Shown here one piece after another: positions 35,762 through 44,901 of a DNA stretch of 47,776 bases; within the stretch, counting starts at the first letter, position 1; every line of letters starts with the position of its first letter. Made by a program: the position numbers and the translations under genes. The notes beneath the pieces are model-generated. The model saw nothing but the letters and a program-made list of their open reading frames with translations. It was not told the DNA's origin and did no database searches. Source of the stretch: Chthoniobacter sp. (lineage in GTDB: Bacteria > Verrucomicrobiota > Verrucomicrobiia > Chthoniobacterales > Chthoniobacteraceae). The stretch lies in NCBI GenBank assembly GCA_028293645.1, contig JAQGOK010000133.1:1-47776 (forward strand). The letters are read 5' to 3'.

Positions 35762-36583
35762 ATGAAGCTCCACACTGTTCTGTTCTGTTCACTATTTGCG
35801 CTCGCGGTCTCGCCGCATGCGCAAGCTGTCGTGGGTGATCTCACCACCCAGTCCACCGTTGTCATTGCAACGGCTTACGGCGATGCGATTTTCACAACCA
35901 ATTTCACCCGTCCTACGGGGACCGGAGGGTTTGACCCATTCCTCACGATTCAGGCGAATGGCACTGAGCAGGGCTACAACACTTCCGCAAGGAAGGGAGT
36001 GTTCGATACAAACCGGGAGCCGCAACGGAATCATGAGATCCAGTTGAAGGACCTCGCGAAGGTCCAAATCGGCGGCGTGGAGTGTTATTCGTTCGTCATC
36101 GACATCAACGAGCCGAACTCCACCGACAAGTCGAAGATCTCGCTCGATGCGCTAAAGCTTTATACCACGGCGCAGACCAAGCAAACGACGACCAACGTCG
36201 ATGCGCTTGGGATCAAACGGTTCGACCTTGATTCGCTGGGCGACAATTATATCAAGTACAACGACCTCAACTCCGGTAGCGGGCAGGCAGACATCGCGTT
36301 CTTCATCCCGACAGCATCGTTTCTTGCCGGCCCGAACGCAGCGAAATCAACGGATTACGTCTACATGTATCAGCAGTTCGGCTCGAACATCTCCGCCAAT
36401 CTGACCGGCACCAGTCAAGGCGGTTTTGAAGAGACGGCAATCGGCTACGGGATCACCCCGGTACCTGAAGCCTCGACGCTGATTCCGCTCACCGGCATTC
36501 TTGGCCTTGTCTTCGGGACGAATCTGATCAATCGCCGTCGGAAGGCGGCTGCTCAGAGCCACGAGGACGCTCCGAGCGCTTAG
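35762..36583 (+). CDS. Exported protein with PEP-CTERM-like (VPEAST) sorting signal
   Basis: N-terminal signal MKLHTVLFCSLFALAVSPHAQA; C-terminus VPEASTLIPLTGILGLVFGTNLINRRRK. Confidence 0.83.
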   Translation: MKLHTVLFCSLFALAVSPHAQAVVGDLTTQSTVVIATAYGDAIFTTNFTRPTGTGGFDPFLTIQANGTEQGYNTSARKGVFDTNREPQRNHEIQLKDLAKVQIGGVECYSFVIDINEPNSTDKSKISLDALKLYTTAQTKQTTTNVDALGIKRFDLDSLGDNYIKYNDLNSGSGQADIAFFIPTASFLAGPNAAKSTDYVYMYQQFGSNISANLTGTSQGGFEETAIGYGITPVPEASTLIPLTGILGLVFGTNLINRRRKAAAQSHEDAPSA

Positions 36584-36616
36584 TTTCACAAGGCACTCAG
36601 GCAGAAAGCTTCAGAG

Positions 36617-36653
36617 ACGCCGCAACCTTCGGGTTGCGGCGTTTTCTTTTTTT
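36617..36653 (+). terminator. Rho-independent terminator of the PEP-CTERM gene
   Basis: 11-bp perfect stem ACGCCGCAACC-TTCG-GGTTGCGGCGT followed by TTTCTTTTTTT. Confidence 0.92.
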
Positions 36654-36695
36654 GGATCTGCCATCGGCGCCGCGAAGCCAGTCACTGAATACGCC

Positions 36696-37403
36696 TCAGC
36701 TTTCGGCAGATCTGACGGCTGAAGCGGTGTGAAGTAGGCGATTGATCTGCGTCGCCGCATAGGCCGCCCCGAAGCCGTTGTCGATGTTGACGACGGTCAC
36801 TCCACTTCCGCAGGAGGTCAGCATTCCCAATAACGCCGCGACTCCGCCGAAGCTCGCGCCGTAGCCGATGCTCGTTGGCACTGCGATCACTGGCTTGCTG
36901 ACCAGTCCGGCCACAACGCTTGGCAATGCGCCTTCCATTCCGGCGACGACGATCAGGACATTGCAGGCCTCCAGTCGCTCGCGTTCCGCCAGCAGGCGGT
37001 GCAGCCCCGCGACGCCCACGTCCGTCACGCGCTCCACCCGGTTCCCGAAGATATCCAGCGTGATCGCTGCTTCTTCTGCGACCGGTAGATCGGAGGTGCC
37101 CGCGCAGACAACGCCGACCGTGCCGGTCATTTTAGGAAGTGGTTGAGCTTCCGCGGTGATACAGCGCGCCCGAGGATGCCAACGGGCCGTGGGAACTTCC
37201 GCGGCGAACATCTCGTAATGCGCAGCGCTCGCACGCGTGATCAGTAGCACGGGATCGTTCGCCAGGATGGTGCGGCCAATCGCCAGCACTTCCTCCGGTG
37301 TCTTCCCCTCTGCGAAGACCACTTCGGGAATCCCGCACCGCCGCCGGCGGTCGGTATCGACTCGCGCAAACCCGAGATCGACGAACGTTTCCGGCGTCGC
37401 CAC
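36696..37403 (-). CDS. larB: Nickel-pincer cofactor biosynthesis protein LarB
   Basis: GIPEVVFAEGKTPEEVLAI...VVCAGTSDLPVAEEAAITLDIFGNRVERVTDVGVAGLHRLL...VVAGMEGALPSVVAGLVSKPVIAVPTSIGYGASFGGVAALLGMLTSC. GTG start. Confidence 0.95.
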   Translation of the reverse strand: MATPETFVDLGFARVDTDRRRRCGIPEVVFAEGKTPEEVLAIGRTILANDPVLLITRASAAHYEMFAAEVPTARWHPRARCITAEAQPLPKMTGTVGVVCAGTSDLPVAEEAAITLDIFGNRVERVTDVGVAGLHRLLAERERLEACNVLIVVAGMEGALPSVVAGLVSKPVIAVPTSIGYGASFGGVAALLGMLTSCGSGVTVVNIDNGFGAAYAATQINRLLHTASAVRSAES

Positions 37404-37867
37404 TAGCCGCCGGTGTTCAAGATGAGCCGCAACGGGATCATCTTGGATTCGTAGAAATCGTGCTGGCGGAAAAACTTCTGCCCCTGCTCGTTGACGCGAT
37501 CGGTGAGCAGCGTGATTCGCAGGAAGTCCTTCTTCTTCGCGTACTCGACGGCGTGTTTCAGCAACCGGCTGCCAAAGCCGCGTCCGCGGAAATCGCGGTG
37601 AATCACCACGTCCTCCAGCACCACGACAAAGCCGCCCTCCGCCGTGCTGATCGTGAAGAGCAAGTTGATCATTCCGAAGATCGTCCCGTTCTGCCGAAGG
37701 ACGAAAATCCTTCCGCGGTTCGGCTGCTCGAGGATGAGTCGCAATCCTCGCATCTGTTTCGCCCGGTTCGGCTCGAAGTCGCCTTCCTGCGCGAACAGAT
37801 CGATCAGGAGATCGGTCAACTGCGGGAGGTCTTCCAGTGTGGCTTGCTCGATGTGCGGTTCGTCCAT
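37403..37867 (-). CDS. GNAT family N-acetyltransferase
   Basis: VVLEDVVIHRDFRGRGFGSRLLKHAVEYAKKKDFLRITLLTD acetyl-CoA binding motif; 1-nt overlap with larB. Confidence 0.92.
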   Translation of the reverse strand: MDEPHIEQATLEDLPQLTDLLIDLFAQEGDFEPNRAKQMRGLRLILEQPNRGRIFVLRQNGTIFGMINLLFTISTAEGGFVVVLEDVVIHRDFRGRGFGSRLLKHAVEYAKKKDFLRITLLTDRVNEQGQKFFRQHDFYESKMIPLRLILNTGG

Positions 37868-37985
37868 TCGGGTCGGTTGCGACGCTAACGGACTTTGCGG
37901 CTCCGAGGGAAGAACCGGCTTCGGCGAGAGAACCGTTTTCCAGCGCTCACCCTGTGATACCGACGGACCGGTGCCGTCTCTGGAT

Positions 37986-39641
37986 CTATTTCCAGTCCAA
38001 CGCGGTGAGGATTTCGTCCTTTTTCACCCGGTCGGTGTAGTCGGCGAACGTCTCACCCGGCTGCTTCCCAGCATCGTAAACCCGGAGGAGCTTATCGATG
38101 AAGAGATGCACGTCGCGCGCGATGATCTTGCCCTTGAGCAGGTCATTGAAGCGCCGGTTTTGGCCAAGCCGCCCGCCGATGAAGGCGTCGAACGCATCGA
38201 CCGTCTCACCGTTCACTTTGGTGCGCGCACCGCGAAAGCCGATGTCCGCGATCTGATGCTGACCACAGGAGCTCGGGCAGCCGCTGAAGTGGATGCGGAT
38301 CTTATCCTTGTACCAGCCGGAGGTATTCTCGAGCTCAGTCACGAGCGCGAGCATGCGGTTCTTCGTCTCCGAAACGGCGAGATTGCAGAACTCGATGCCG
38401 GTGCAACTCACGCAGCCTTTGCGGAAATTGGACGGCTGGTAATCGAGGCCGAGCGCGTCAAGTTCGCTCTTGAGCGCCTGGAGGTTCTTCTCAGGCACAT
38501 TGATGATCAACAGGTTCTGCTTGTTCGTTGTGCGGATCGCGTCCTGTCCAGCGGCGCAGTATTTTTCCGCCAGGTCCGCGATCTTTCCGAGCGCGCCATT
38601 TCGGATCCGGCCGCCTGGAAAACAAACGCCAACCCAATACAGATCGTCCTGCTTCTGCTTGTGAATGCCGAGGTGATCAGTCTCCTGATCGCGGATCACT
38701 GGGATCTCGTGCTGGCGCTCAAGTTTGAAGTCGAGCAGCTCTTCGACCTTCTCAGCGAGGTACTCGCCGCCGCCATTCTCCCCGCCTCCAAGGTTCCACC
38801 AATCCTCGATGAGGAACTTGAATCGCGCATTGTTGCGCTTGAGCCTGTAACCGTGGTCGCGGAAGAGGCAGCTCACCGCGTGTACTACGGGCCAGACTTG
38901 TTCCGGTTTGATGAAGACCGGCAGTTGTTTGGCTAGCTTTGGTGCGGAGGAGAGGCCGCCGCCAATCATGATTCCGTAACCGCGTTCCTCGCGGCCATCG
39001 ACCACGCGCTTCAGCCCAAACACGGAGCAGCAATTGATGTCCGGCTGCGCGCAATGAATGCAGCAGCCGCTGACAGAGATCTTGTATTTGCGCGGCAGGT
39101 TCGAGAACTCGCGATTGTCCGTCATGTTCCGCGAGACTTCCTCAAGCTCCGGTCTGCCGTCGGTGATTTCGTCTGGATCGATTCCGGCAACCGGGCAGCC
39201 GACGACATTCCGCGTATCATCACCGCAAGCGCCGCTCGTCGTCATCCCGACCGTCGCAAGATCCGCGAAAATGCCCGGGATGTCTTCGATCTTGAGCCAA
39301 TGATACTGGATCGTCTGACGGGTTGTGATGTCCGAAAAGCCGTGGCCAAACCGATCGGCGATCGATTGCAGCATGCGCGCCTGTTGAGCATTCAACTGGC
39401 CGCCCGGAATCTTCGTCCGCAGCATGAAGTAGCCGCTATCCTTCGGCTTCTGCCGGTAAACTCCGTACCACTTCATCCGATCAAAGTCGTCCGCCTCGAT
39501 CGACGCAAACCCGGTCTTCGCGTAACGGTGAATATCGTGGATGACGTCCAGCCCGTCTTTCTCGAGCTTCATCTTCTCCATCTGCGTAAGTGGAATGAGG
39601 CCTTGTTTGACGGCCGCGAAGTTGGGCTGGATATCGATCAT
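37986..39641 (-). CDS. Siroheme/4Fe-4S nitrite or sulfite reductase
   Basis: TTRQTIQYHWLKIEDIP; NVVGCPVAG; KGCVSCTGIEFCNLAVSETK; IHFSGCPSSCGQHQIADIGFRG. Confidence 0.93.
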   Translation of the reverse strand: MIDIQPNFAAVKQGLIPLTQMEKMKLEKDGLDVIHDIHRYAKTGFASIEADDFDRMKWYGVYRQKPKDSGYFMLRTKIPGGQLNAQQARMLQSIADRFGHGFSDITTRQTIQYHWLKIEDIPGIFADLATVGMTTSGACGDDTRNVVGCPVAGIDPDEITDGRPELEEVSRNMTDNREFSNLPRKYKISVSGCCIHCAQPDINCCSVFGLKRVVDGREERGYGIMIGGGLSSAPKLAKQLPVFIKPEQVWPVVHAVSCLFRDHGYRLKRNNARFKFLIEDWWNLGGGENGGGEYLAEKVEELLDFKLERQHEIPVIRDQETDHLGIHKQKQDDLYWVGVCFPGGRIRNGALGKIADLAEKYCAAGQDAIRTTNKQNLLIINVPEKNLQALKSELDALGLDYQPSNFRKGCVSCTGIEFCNLAVSETKNRMLALVTELENTSGWYKDKIRIHFSGCPSSCGQHQIADIGFRGARTKVNGETVDAFDAFIGGRLGQNRRFNDLLKGKIIARDVHLFIDKLLRVYDAGKQPGETFADYTDRVKKDEILTALDWK

Positions 39642-39757
39642 AAAGGGACGAAAAAAGGGTCGCAATTTATGGGCCGCCTCTTTGAATGCAACGCATTTGT
39701 CCCCGTGTGACACTTCTCGCGACGAGGCTGGTGCGGAACAATCGTCATCCAAGCCGA

Positions 39758-39785
39758 TTGACACCCCCGGGTGAACCGCTAAGGT
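39758..39785 (+). promoter_or_regulatory. Candidate sigma70-type promoter for rpmH
   Basis: TTGACA (39758-39763), 16-nt spacer, TAAGGT (39780-39785), 34 nt upstream of the rpmH ATG. Confidence 0.4.
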
Positions 39786-39819
39786 GCCGTCCCTTTTTTC
39801 CGCTCCTACCTACCCCGCT

Positions 39820-39993
39820 ATGAAACGCACGTATCAACCCTCGAAGCGCACGCGCAAGCGGCAGTTTGGTTTCCGCGCCCGTATGAAAACCAAGAACGGC
39901 CGCGCGATTTTGGCGCGCCGCCGTCAACGCGGTCGCAAGCGTTTGCTGCCGAAAGGCGTCGAAGTGCATTACGCACGGCACACGCAGGCCTGA
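39820..39993 (+). CDS. rpmH: 50S ribosomal protein bL34
   Basis: [46 protein letters not shown]. Confidence 0.96.
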   Translation: MKRTYQPSKRTRKRQFGFRARMKTKNGRAILARRRQRGRKRLLPKGVEVHYARHTQA

Positions 39994-40004
39994 GGCTGAG
40001 GACA

Positions 40005-40097
40005 ATGATGGATTTTGAATTCTGAATCTTGAATTGAGCTCCGCTCCGCAATCGCGGGTTGAGCCATTCATCATTCAGAATTCATCATTCAGAATTC
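40005..40097 (+). repeat. AT-rich intergenic direct/inverted repeat between rpmH and rnpA
   Basis: Two exact tandem copies of ATTCATCATTCAGA (40066-40079, 40080-40093) plus upstream TGAATTCTGAAT forming the inverted counterpart of ATTCAGAATTC. Confidence 0.75.
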
Positions 40098-40105
40098 CTC
40101 CCTCC

Positions 40106-40471
40106 GTGCCTCGCCTTTGTTTTCCGAAAGCAGCGCGCCTGACTCGCGCTGGCGAGTTCGCGCAGCTCAGACGTCAGGGCGCGTCGTTCCACGGCAGGCT
40201 GATGGTTTTGAGCGTTCTAAAGACTGAGTCCGATGCCGACACTCGCGTCGGTCTGATTACCTCCCGCCGTGTGGGAGGTGCCGTGGTGCGCAATCGCGTC
40301 CGGCGGCAAATGCGTGAGCTTGTGCGGCAAAGCCGTCCGTTATTGGCGCACGGTTTCTGGGTGGCATTGATCGCACGTTCCGGCGCCGCCGGGGCTCCTT
40401 TCGCGGCGATCGAGGCGGAGTGGCTCAGGCTGGCGCGGCGCAGCGCGATTCTTCCCGCCGCATGTTCCTGA
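40106..40471 (+). CDS. rnpA: Ribonuclease P protein component
   Basis: [33 protein letters not shown]...[31 protein letters not shown] start inferred. Confidence 0.9.
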   Translation: MPRLCFPKAARLTRAGEFAQLRRQGASFHGRLMVLSVLKTESDADTRVGLITSRRVGGAVVRNRVRRQMRELVRQSRPLLAHGFWVALIARSGAAGAPFAAIEAEWLRLARRSAILPAACS

Positions 40472-40743
40472 TCCGGCTGCTGATTCGCGCGTATCAACTG
40501 CTGCTCTCGCCGATCCTGGAATGGCTGGGCGGCGGTCCCGGTTCCGGCTGCCGTTTCGAGCCGACGTGCTCGCATTACTTTCTGCAGGCTTGCGAAACGC
40601 ACGGAATCCCGCGCGGCTCATGGCTGGGAATCAAGCGCCTCGCCCGCTGCCACCCTTGGGGTGGCGAGGGGCTTGACCCCGTCCCGCCGAAATCTCAACC
40701 CCAGCCCGATGACGAGTGCGGCTCGGGGCATTGCTCACATTAA
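40462..40743 (+). CDS. yidD: Membrane protein insertion efficiency factor YidD
   Basis: [69 protein letters not shown]. Confidence 0.95.
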   Translation: MFLIRLLIRAYQLLLSPILEWLGGGPGSGCRFEPTCSHYFLQACETHGIPRGSWLGIKRLARCHPWGGEGLDPVPPKSQPQPDDECGSGHCSH

Positions 40744-40745
40744 CT

Positions 40746-42527
40746 ATGGATCTCAAAGGTAAAATCGCGGTCGCTCTGGCCGTTGTCACACTGATCGTTT
40801 GGACGATCTTCAATCAGAAGGAAATGGAGAAGGCCGCCGCGCAGCAACGCGCATTGGCCGTTGAAACGCAGCAGAAGAGAGCCGCCGAAGCCGCGCTGAA
40901 TCCAGCGCCCGAGACCGCCCCAGTGGCTCCCGCGGCAGCGCCAGTATTGGCCGCTCCGACAGCGCCGACCGTTCCGGAAATCAAAGAGACGCTCAAGAAC
41001 CCCCGAGTCGAATACACGTTCTCAAACCTCGGAGGCGGCATCACGCGAGCGCTGCTGCTGGATCATGAAGCAGAGCGCGGCAAGAAGATGGCGGTGAACG
41101 AGTTCGGGTCGATCCCGATCGGCGCGATCAGCCATAAGCCGGGCGAAGGGATTCGCGTTCCGTTTACCGCCACGCGTGATGAGTCCGCGCGAGCGATCAC
41201 TTTCGAGCAGACCAACGAGCAGCAACTGCAGCTCACCAAAAAGTTCACCATCGGCCGCCCGGGCGAGCCCGACGAATACGTCGTCGCGCTCGACGTGGTT
41301 TTTGCGAATCGCGGCGCGCAGCCATTGAACGTGCCCGATTACTTCGTCCACACCGGTGCGGCAGCGCCCGTGCATGAGAGCGATTTGCCGACTTACACCG
41401 GACTCAAGTTCGCCGGCGGGAGTTTCGTGGATTCGAGCTGGTTTTCCGCCGGCGGTTTTCTCGGCTTTGGCCATGACGCCCGCCCGGTTTACAGCGAGAG
41501 CCGCCCCGGAACCTCCTGGCTGGGCGTAACGAACCAGTACTTCAGCACGGTGCTGAGCCCGCGCGTCTCCGCGCAGGATGCGGCGCTTCAGTCGAAGCAA
41601 CGCGGGAATTCGATTTGGGCGACGCGCTTCGACATCGCTGAGTCGGACTGGAAACAAAGTGAACGCTCCTCCGCCGGCGGCTCCGCGGTACGCCATGCAG
41701 TCACGGCTGCGCTCGGCATGCCTGGCTTCACGCTGGAGCCAGGCGCCTCCTTCACGCAGAGCTTCCAGCTCTACACGGGTCCGCGCGAATACTCGCGGCT
41801 CAAGCGCTTGGGCGACACCGAGGAGGAGATCATGGATTTCGGAATCTTCGGCATCGTCAGCAAGACGCTGTTGAACGGCATGAACTGGCTGCACGCGAAG
41901 CTCGGCAGCTATGCCGCGGCGATCATCGTGCTGACGCTGATCATCAAGACCCTGCTCTGGCCGCTCCAGAACAAGGCGACCAACTCCATGAAGCGCATGC
42001 AGCTTCTGCAGCCGAAGATGACCGAGCTGCGTGAGAAGTACAAGGACGATCCGCAGCGCATGAACACGGAGATCATGAAGCTCTACAAGGACTTCGGGGT
42101 GAATCCGATCGGCGGGTGTTTGCCGATGCTGATCCAGATCCCAATCTTCTTTGGCTTCTACAACATGCTCGGCCGCGCGGTGGAACTACGGAACAGCAAG
42201 TTCCTTTGGGTGGAGGACCTTTCGATGCCAGACACGGTCGCGATGATTCCCCTGGTTGGAATTCCGCTGAACATTCTCCCGCTCGTCATGGCGGTGACCA
42301 TGTTCTGGCAGATGGCGATTTCGCCGAAATCCGGCGACCCAATGCAGCAGCGCATCTTCATGTTCATGCCGCTGATCTTCATCGTCTTCTGCTACAACTT
42401 CGCCTCCGCCTTGGCGCTTTACTGGACGGTGCAGAATCTGTTTTCTGTAGCGCAACTCTACGCCACGCGGAACCAGACACCCCCGACGCTTGTGAAAAAG
42501 GCTGCCGCGCTGCCGAAGAAAAAATAG
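40746..42527 (+). CDS. yidC: Membrane protein insertase YidC
   Basis: N-terminal TM, periplasmic domain, C-terminal KTLLWPLQNKATNSMKRMQLLQPKMTELREKYKDDPQRMNTEIMKLYKDFGVNPIGGCLPMLIQIPIFFGFYNML. Confidence 0.97.
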   Translation: MDLKGKIAVALAVVTLIVWTIFNQKEMEKAAAQQRALAVETQQKRAAEAALNPAPETAPVAPAAAPVLAAPTAPTVPEIKETLKNPRVEYTFSNLGGGITRALLLDHEAERGKKMAVNEFGSIPIGAISHKPGEGIRVPFTATRDESARAITFEQTNEQQLQLTKKFTIGRPGEPDEYVVALDVVFANRGAQPLNVPDYFVHTGAAAPVHESDLPTYTGLKFAGGSFVDSSWFSAGGFLGFGHDARPVYSESRPGTSWLGVTNQYFSTVLSPRVSAQDAALQSKQRGNSIWATRFDIAESDWKQSERSSAGGSAVRHAVTAALGMPGFTLEPGASFTQSFQLYTGPREYSRLKRLGDTEEEIMDFGIFGIVSKTLLNGMNWLHAKLGSYAAAIIVLTLIIKTLLWPLQNKATNSMKRMQLLQPKMTELREKYKDDPQRMNTEIMKLYKDFGVNPIGGCLPMLIQIPIFFGFYNMLGRAVELRNSKFLWVEDLSMPDTVAMIPLVGIPLNILPLVMAVTMFWQMAISPKSGDPMQQRIFMFMPLIFIVFCYNFASALALYWTVQNLFSVAQLYATRNQTPPTLVKKAAALPKKK

Positions 42528-42536
42528 CGCGATGCC

Positions 42537-42998
42537 ATGAGCCGAAACCCAAGAGAAACCCTCGATTCGATGCTGGGGCTGTTGGGTTTTGTTTGTGAAA
42601 TCAAGGAGATCGAGCACGACCATGGGCTGACCCTGATGGTCTATACCGGCGAGAAGGACCGACTGATTGGCCGCAACGGCGAGCTTCTCGAGGACATCCA
42701 GTTGCTCCTCAATCGCCTGCTCCAGGCGAAGGACAAGCACGCAGGCAAAGTGCAGGTCGATATCGAGCACTGGCGGGAAATGCGCGACGATAGCCTCGCC
42801 CAACGCGTGCGACAGATCGGCGAGATCGTGAGACAGACCGGACGGCCTTATCACCTCGAGCCGATGAACGCCTATGAGCGGCGGATCGTGCACCACGCTT
42901 TCAAAGACGATCCGGAGATTGCCACCTGGAGTCCTCCCGACGACGCACGGATCAAGCGGATCACCTTGAAGCGGCGCGTGGAAGCGTCGGCGGGGTAG
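42537..42998 (+). CDS. KH/R3H domain RNA-binding protein (Jag/KhpB-like)
   Basis: KH LTLMVYTGEKDRLIGRNGELLEDIQLLLNRLL; R3H MNAYERRIVHHAFKDDPEIATWS; directly after yidC. Confidence 0.88.
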   Translation: MSRNPRETLDSMLGLLGFVCEIKEIEHDHGLTLMVYTGEKDRLIGRNGELLEDIQLLLNRLLQAKDKHAGKVQVDIEHWREMRDDSLAQRVRQIGEIVRQTGRPYHLEPMNAYERRIVHHAFKDDPEIATWSPPDDARIKRITLKRRVEASAG

Positions 42999-43046
42999 TC
43001 CGACCGACGCGTTCATCCGTCGTCTGAAAGTTTCCCGAAGTTCCCT

Positions 43047-43075
43047 TTGACAGGCGTGCTCATGCCGTCCAAATT
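43047..43075 (+). promoter_or_regulatory. Candidate promoter for rpoZ (-35 TTGACA; weak -10)
   Basis: Perfect TTGACA at 43047-43052; 17-nt spacer to CAAATT at 43070-43075; upstream of the 43112 ATG. Confidence 0.3.
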
Positions 43076-43111
43076 CGCGTCCCTTTTTCGGTCGCCGCGC
43101 CTCCTTGTTCT

Positions 43112-43342
43112 ATGTCCAGCACTCTCCTCGATGAAGCCCTCAAAGTGATCGTCAGCCAACAGCTTCTCGTCAATATGGTTTCGAAGCGCGTGCGGCAACT
43201 GACGGCAGGGCATCGGCCCATGATCGTGACCGGCCCGCGGATGGGATTCTCGGACATCGCCTTGACCGAGATTATCGAAGGTAAACTCAAGTACGAGGCC
43301 GCTCCGGTGCCGACGGTTCCGGGCGGAGCAACCGGCGGCTAG
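43112..43342 (+). CDS. rpoZ: DNA-directed RNA polymerase subunit omega
   Basis: LVNMVSKRVRQLTAGHRPMIVTGPRMGFSDIALTEIIEGKLKYE. Confidence 0.85.
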   Translation: MSSTLLDEALKVIVSQQLLVNMVSKRVRQLTAGHRPMIVTGPRMGFSDIALTEIIEGKLKYEAAPVPTVPGGATGG

Positions 43343-43372
43343 CGGCTCGGCGCCCGTGCGGCGTTCGAAGTC

Positions 43373-43834
43373 ATGAAGGCGGAGATTTCGGTTAACCGCA
43401 AAGCGCTCCGGGACTACCACATCCTCGAGCGTTTCGAGGCGGGCATTGAACTCAAGGGCACCGAGGTCAAATCGATTCGGGCCGGCTTTGCCAACGTCAA
43501 CAACGCTTACGCGCGCGTGGAGGACGGGCAGGTGTTCGCCTACGACGTGGACATTCAGACTTACGCTCGCGCGAGCTTTGAGCAGCACGAACCCAAACGC
43601 TCGCGCCGCCTGCTGCTGCACAAAAAGGAGATCGATCGGCTCTTCGGGCTTACGCAAATCAAAGGCCACACGCTCGTCGTCCTGCAGATGTATTGGAAAG
43701 AGGCGCGCGTGAAAATCGAGGTCGGCGTAGCGGTCGGCAAGGAAGCCGCGGACAAGCGCCAGGACATGAAAGAGCGCACGAGCCGGCGCGAAGTGGATCG
43801 TGAAGTCGCGCGCTTCAACAAAAAGCACGCGTAG
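43373..43834 (+). CDS. smpB: SsrA-binding protein SmpB
   Basis: SVNRKALRDYHILERFEAGIELKGTEVKSIRAGFANVNNAYARVEDGQVF...DKRQDMKERTSRREVDREVAR. Confidence 0.96.
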   Translation: MKAEISVNRKALRDYHILERFEAGIELKGTEVKSIRAGFANVNNAYARVEDGQVFAYDVDIQTYARASFEQHEPKRSRRLLLHKKEIDRLFGLTQIKGHTLVVLQMYWKEARVKIEVGVAVGKEAADKRQDMKERTSRREVDREVARFNKKHA

Positions 43835-43849
43835 CCGTCGCGCCGCCGT

Positions 43850-44899
43850 TTACAGCAGCGCTTTCGCGATGCCGAGCGCCTTGATGTAAACGCGATGGCG
43901 TCCGCCCAACGCCAGTTCTTCGGCCAGCAGACTCGTCGTCTCGTTGTTTCCGGCGGGGAGCAGATGGTGGTAGGTGCGGCCCTGCGGCAGTCGGACCTCG
44001 ACTCGGAAGAAGTCACCGCTTCCATCGCGGACTACCTCGACGGCAGCTTTGTCGGAGCGCACTTCGCAACGGCTGATCGATCGGCCAGCTTCGGCGGTTA
44101 ACGCGAAAGTCACGGGCTTGCCGCTCGGTGCCGCGAGGAGAAGTTGAGAGCCTTCACAGCTCTGCAACTCCAGCTTGAGTTGTGCGGCAAACCAGCCAAC
44201 GAGCAGCAGGGCCGTCGAGCGAAACTCCGGTGAATGGGAAATCGCCACGTGCTCCAGGCACTCGAGGATCGGCTGGTTTTCGGGATGATCGAACATCTGC
44301 GCGAGCGCCTGCCGCAAGTGCAGGCTGCGGGTCCAGTTGAGATCGCACATCGCGAGCCGTGACTGCGTGTGCGCGAGCGAATCGAGCAGCAGCGTCAGTT
44401 GCGCGGTGGGGTTTCGCCAGAGGTGGCTGTCGAAGACCAGGCGATCGACCCATGCCCAGAGATGTTCGTCGATCGGATCCGGAAATTCGCCCTGCCACCA
44501 GAGAACGAGCGGCAAGTCGGAGTCGAGGTTCGAGAAGAGAATGTTCGGAATCAGATTCCGCGCGCGACCTTCGACCACGAACGAGATCTGCTCGCAGCAC
44601 ACCGGCTTTTCTCCGGCCCGGCCGAGGTGACAATGCGCATTGATCCACGCGCGCGTCCGCGTCTCGGCAGCATCCGGTTCGGCGATGATCAGCAGCGCCC
44701 GGCACGCATGCGTGCGCGTGAATTCATTGATCAACTCGGTGTTCCGTTCGGCCGCTTCGCCAGCTTCGCAATAGATCGCGAAGTTGATCAACGAGGCGCG
44801 CGTTTTCGCGGAGCCGGTCGCTTCCCACAGGCGTTTGATCTCCCGGCCAATCTGGCCGATCTCGACCGGCTCGCCGAGTTTTGCGGTGTCCAGCGCCAT
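43850..44899 (-). CDS. opcA: Glucose-6-phosphate dehydrogenase assembly protein OpcA
   Basis: Directly downstream of zwf (2-nt gap); TRASLINFAIYCEAGEAAERNTELINEFTRTHACRALLIIAEP...LPLVLWWQGEFP. Confidence 0.88.
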   Translation of the reverse strand: MALDTAKLGEPVEIGQIGREIKRLWEATGSAKTRASLINFAIYCEAGEAAERNTELINEFTRTHACRALLIIAEPDAAETRTRAWINAHCHLGRAGEKPVCCEQISFVVEGRARNLIPNILFSNLDSDLPLVLWWQGEFPDPIDEHLWAWVDRLVFDSHLWRNPTAQLTLLLDSLAHTQSRLAMCDLNWTRSLHLRQALAQMFDHPENQPILECLEHVAISHSPEFRSTALLLVGWFAAQLKLELQSCEGSQLLLAAPSGKPVTFALTAEAGRSISRCEVRSDKAAVEVVRDGSGDFFRVEVRLPQGRTYHHLLPAGNNETTSLLAEELALGGRHRVYIKALGIAKALL

Positions 44900-44901
44900 G
44901 G

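Noticed and set aside
37644-38936. 430-aa plus-strand ORF opposite the siroheme reductase
   Set aside because: Antisense shadow of a gene with unmistakable 4Fe-4S/siroheme motifs.
40649-40665. GCCACCC-TTG-GGGTGGC hairpin
   Set aside because: Inside the conserved CHPWGGEG part of yidD and without a T-tract, so not a terminator.
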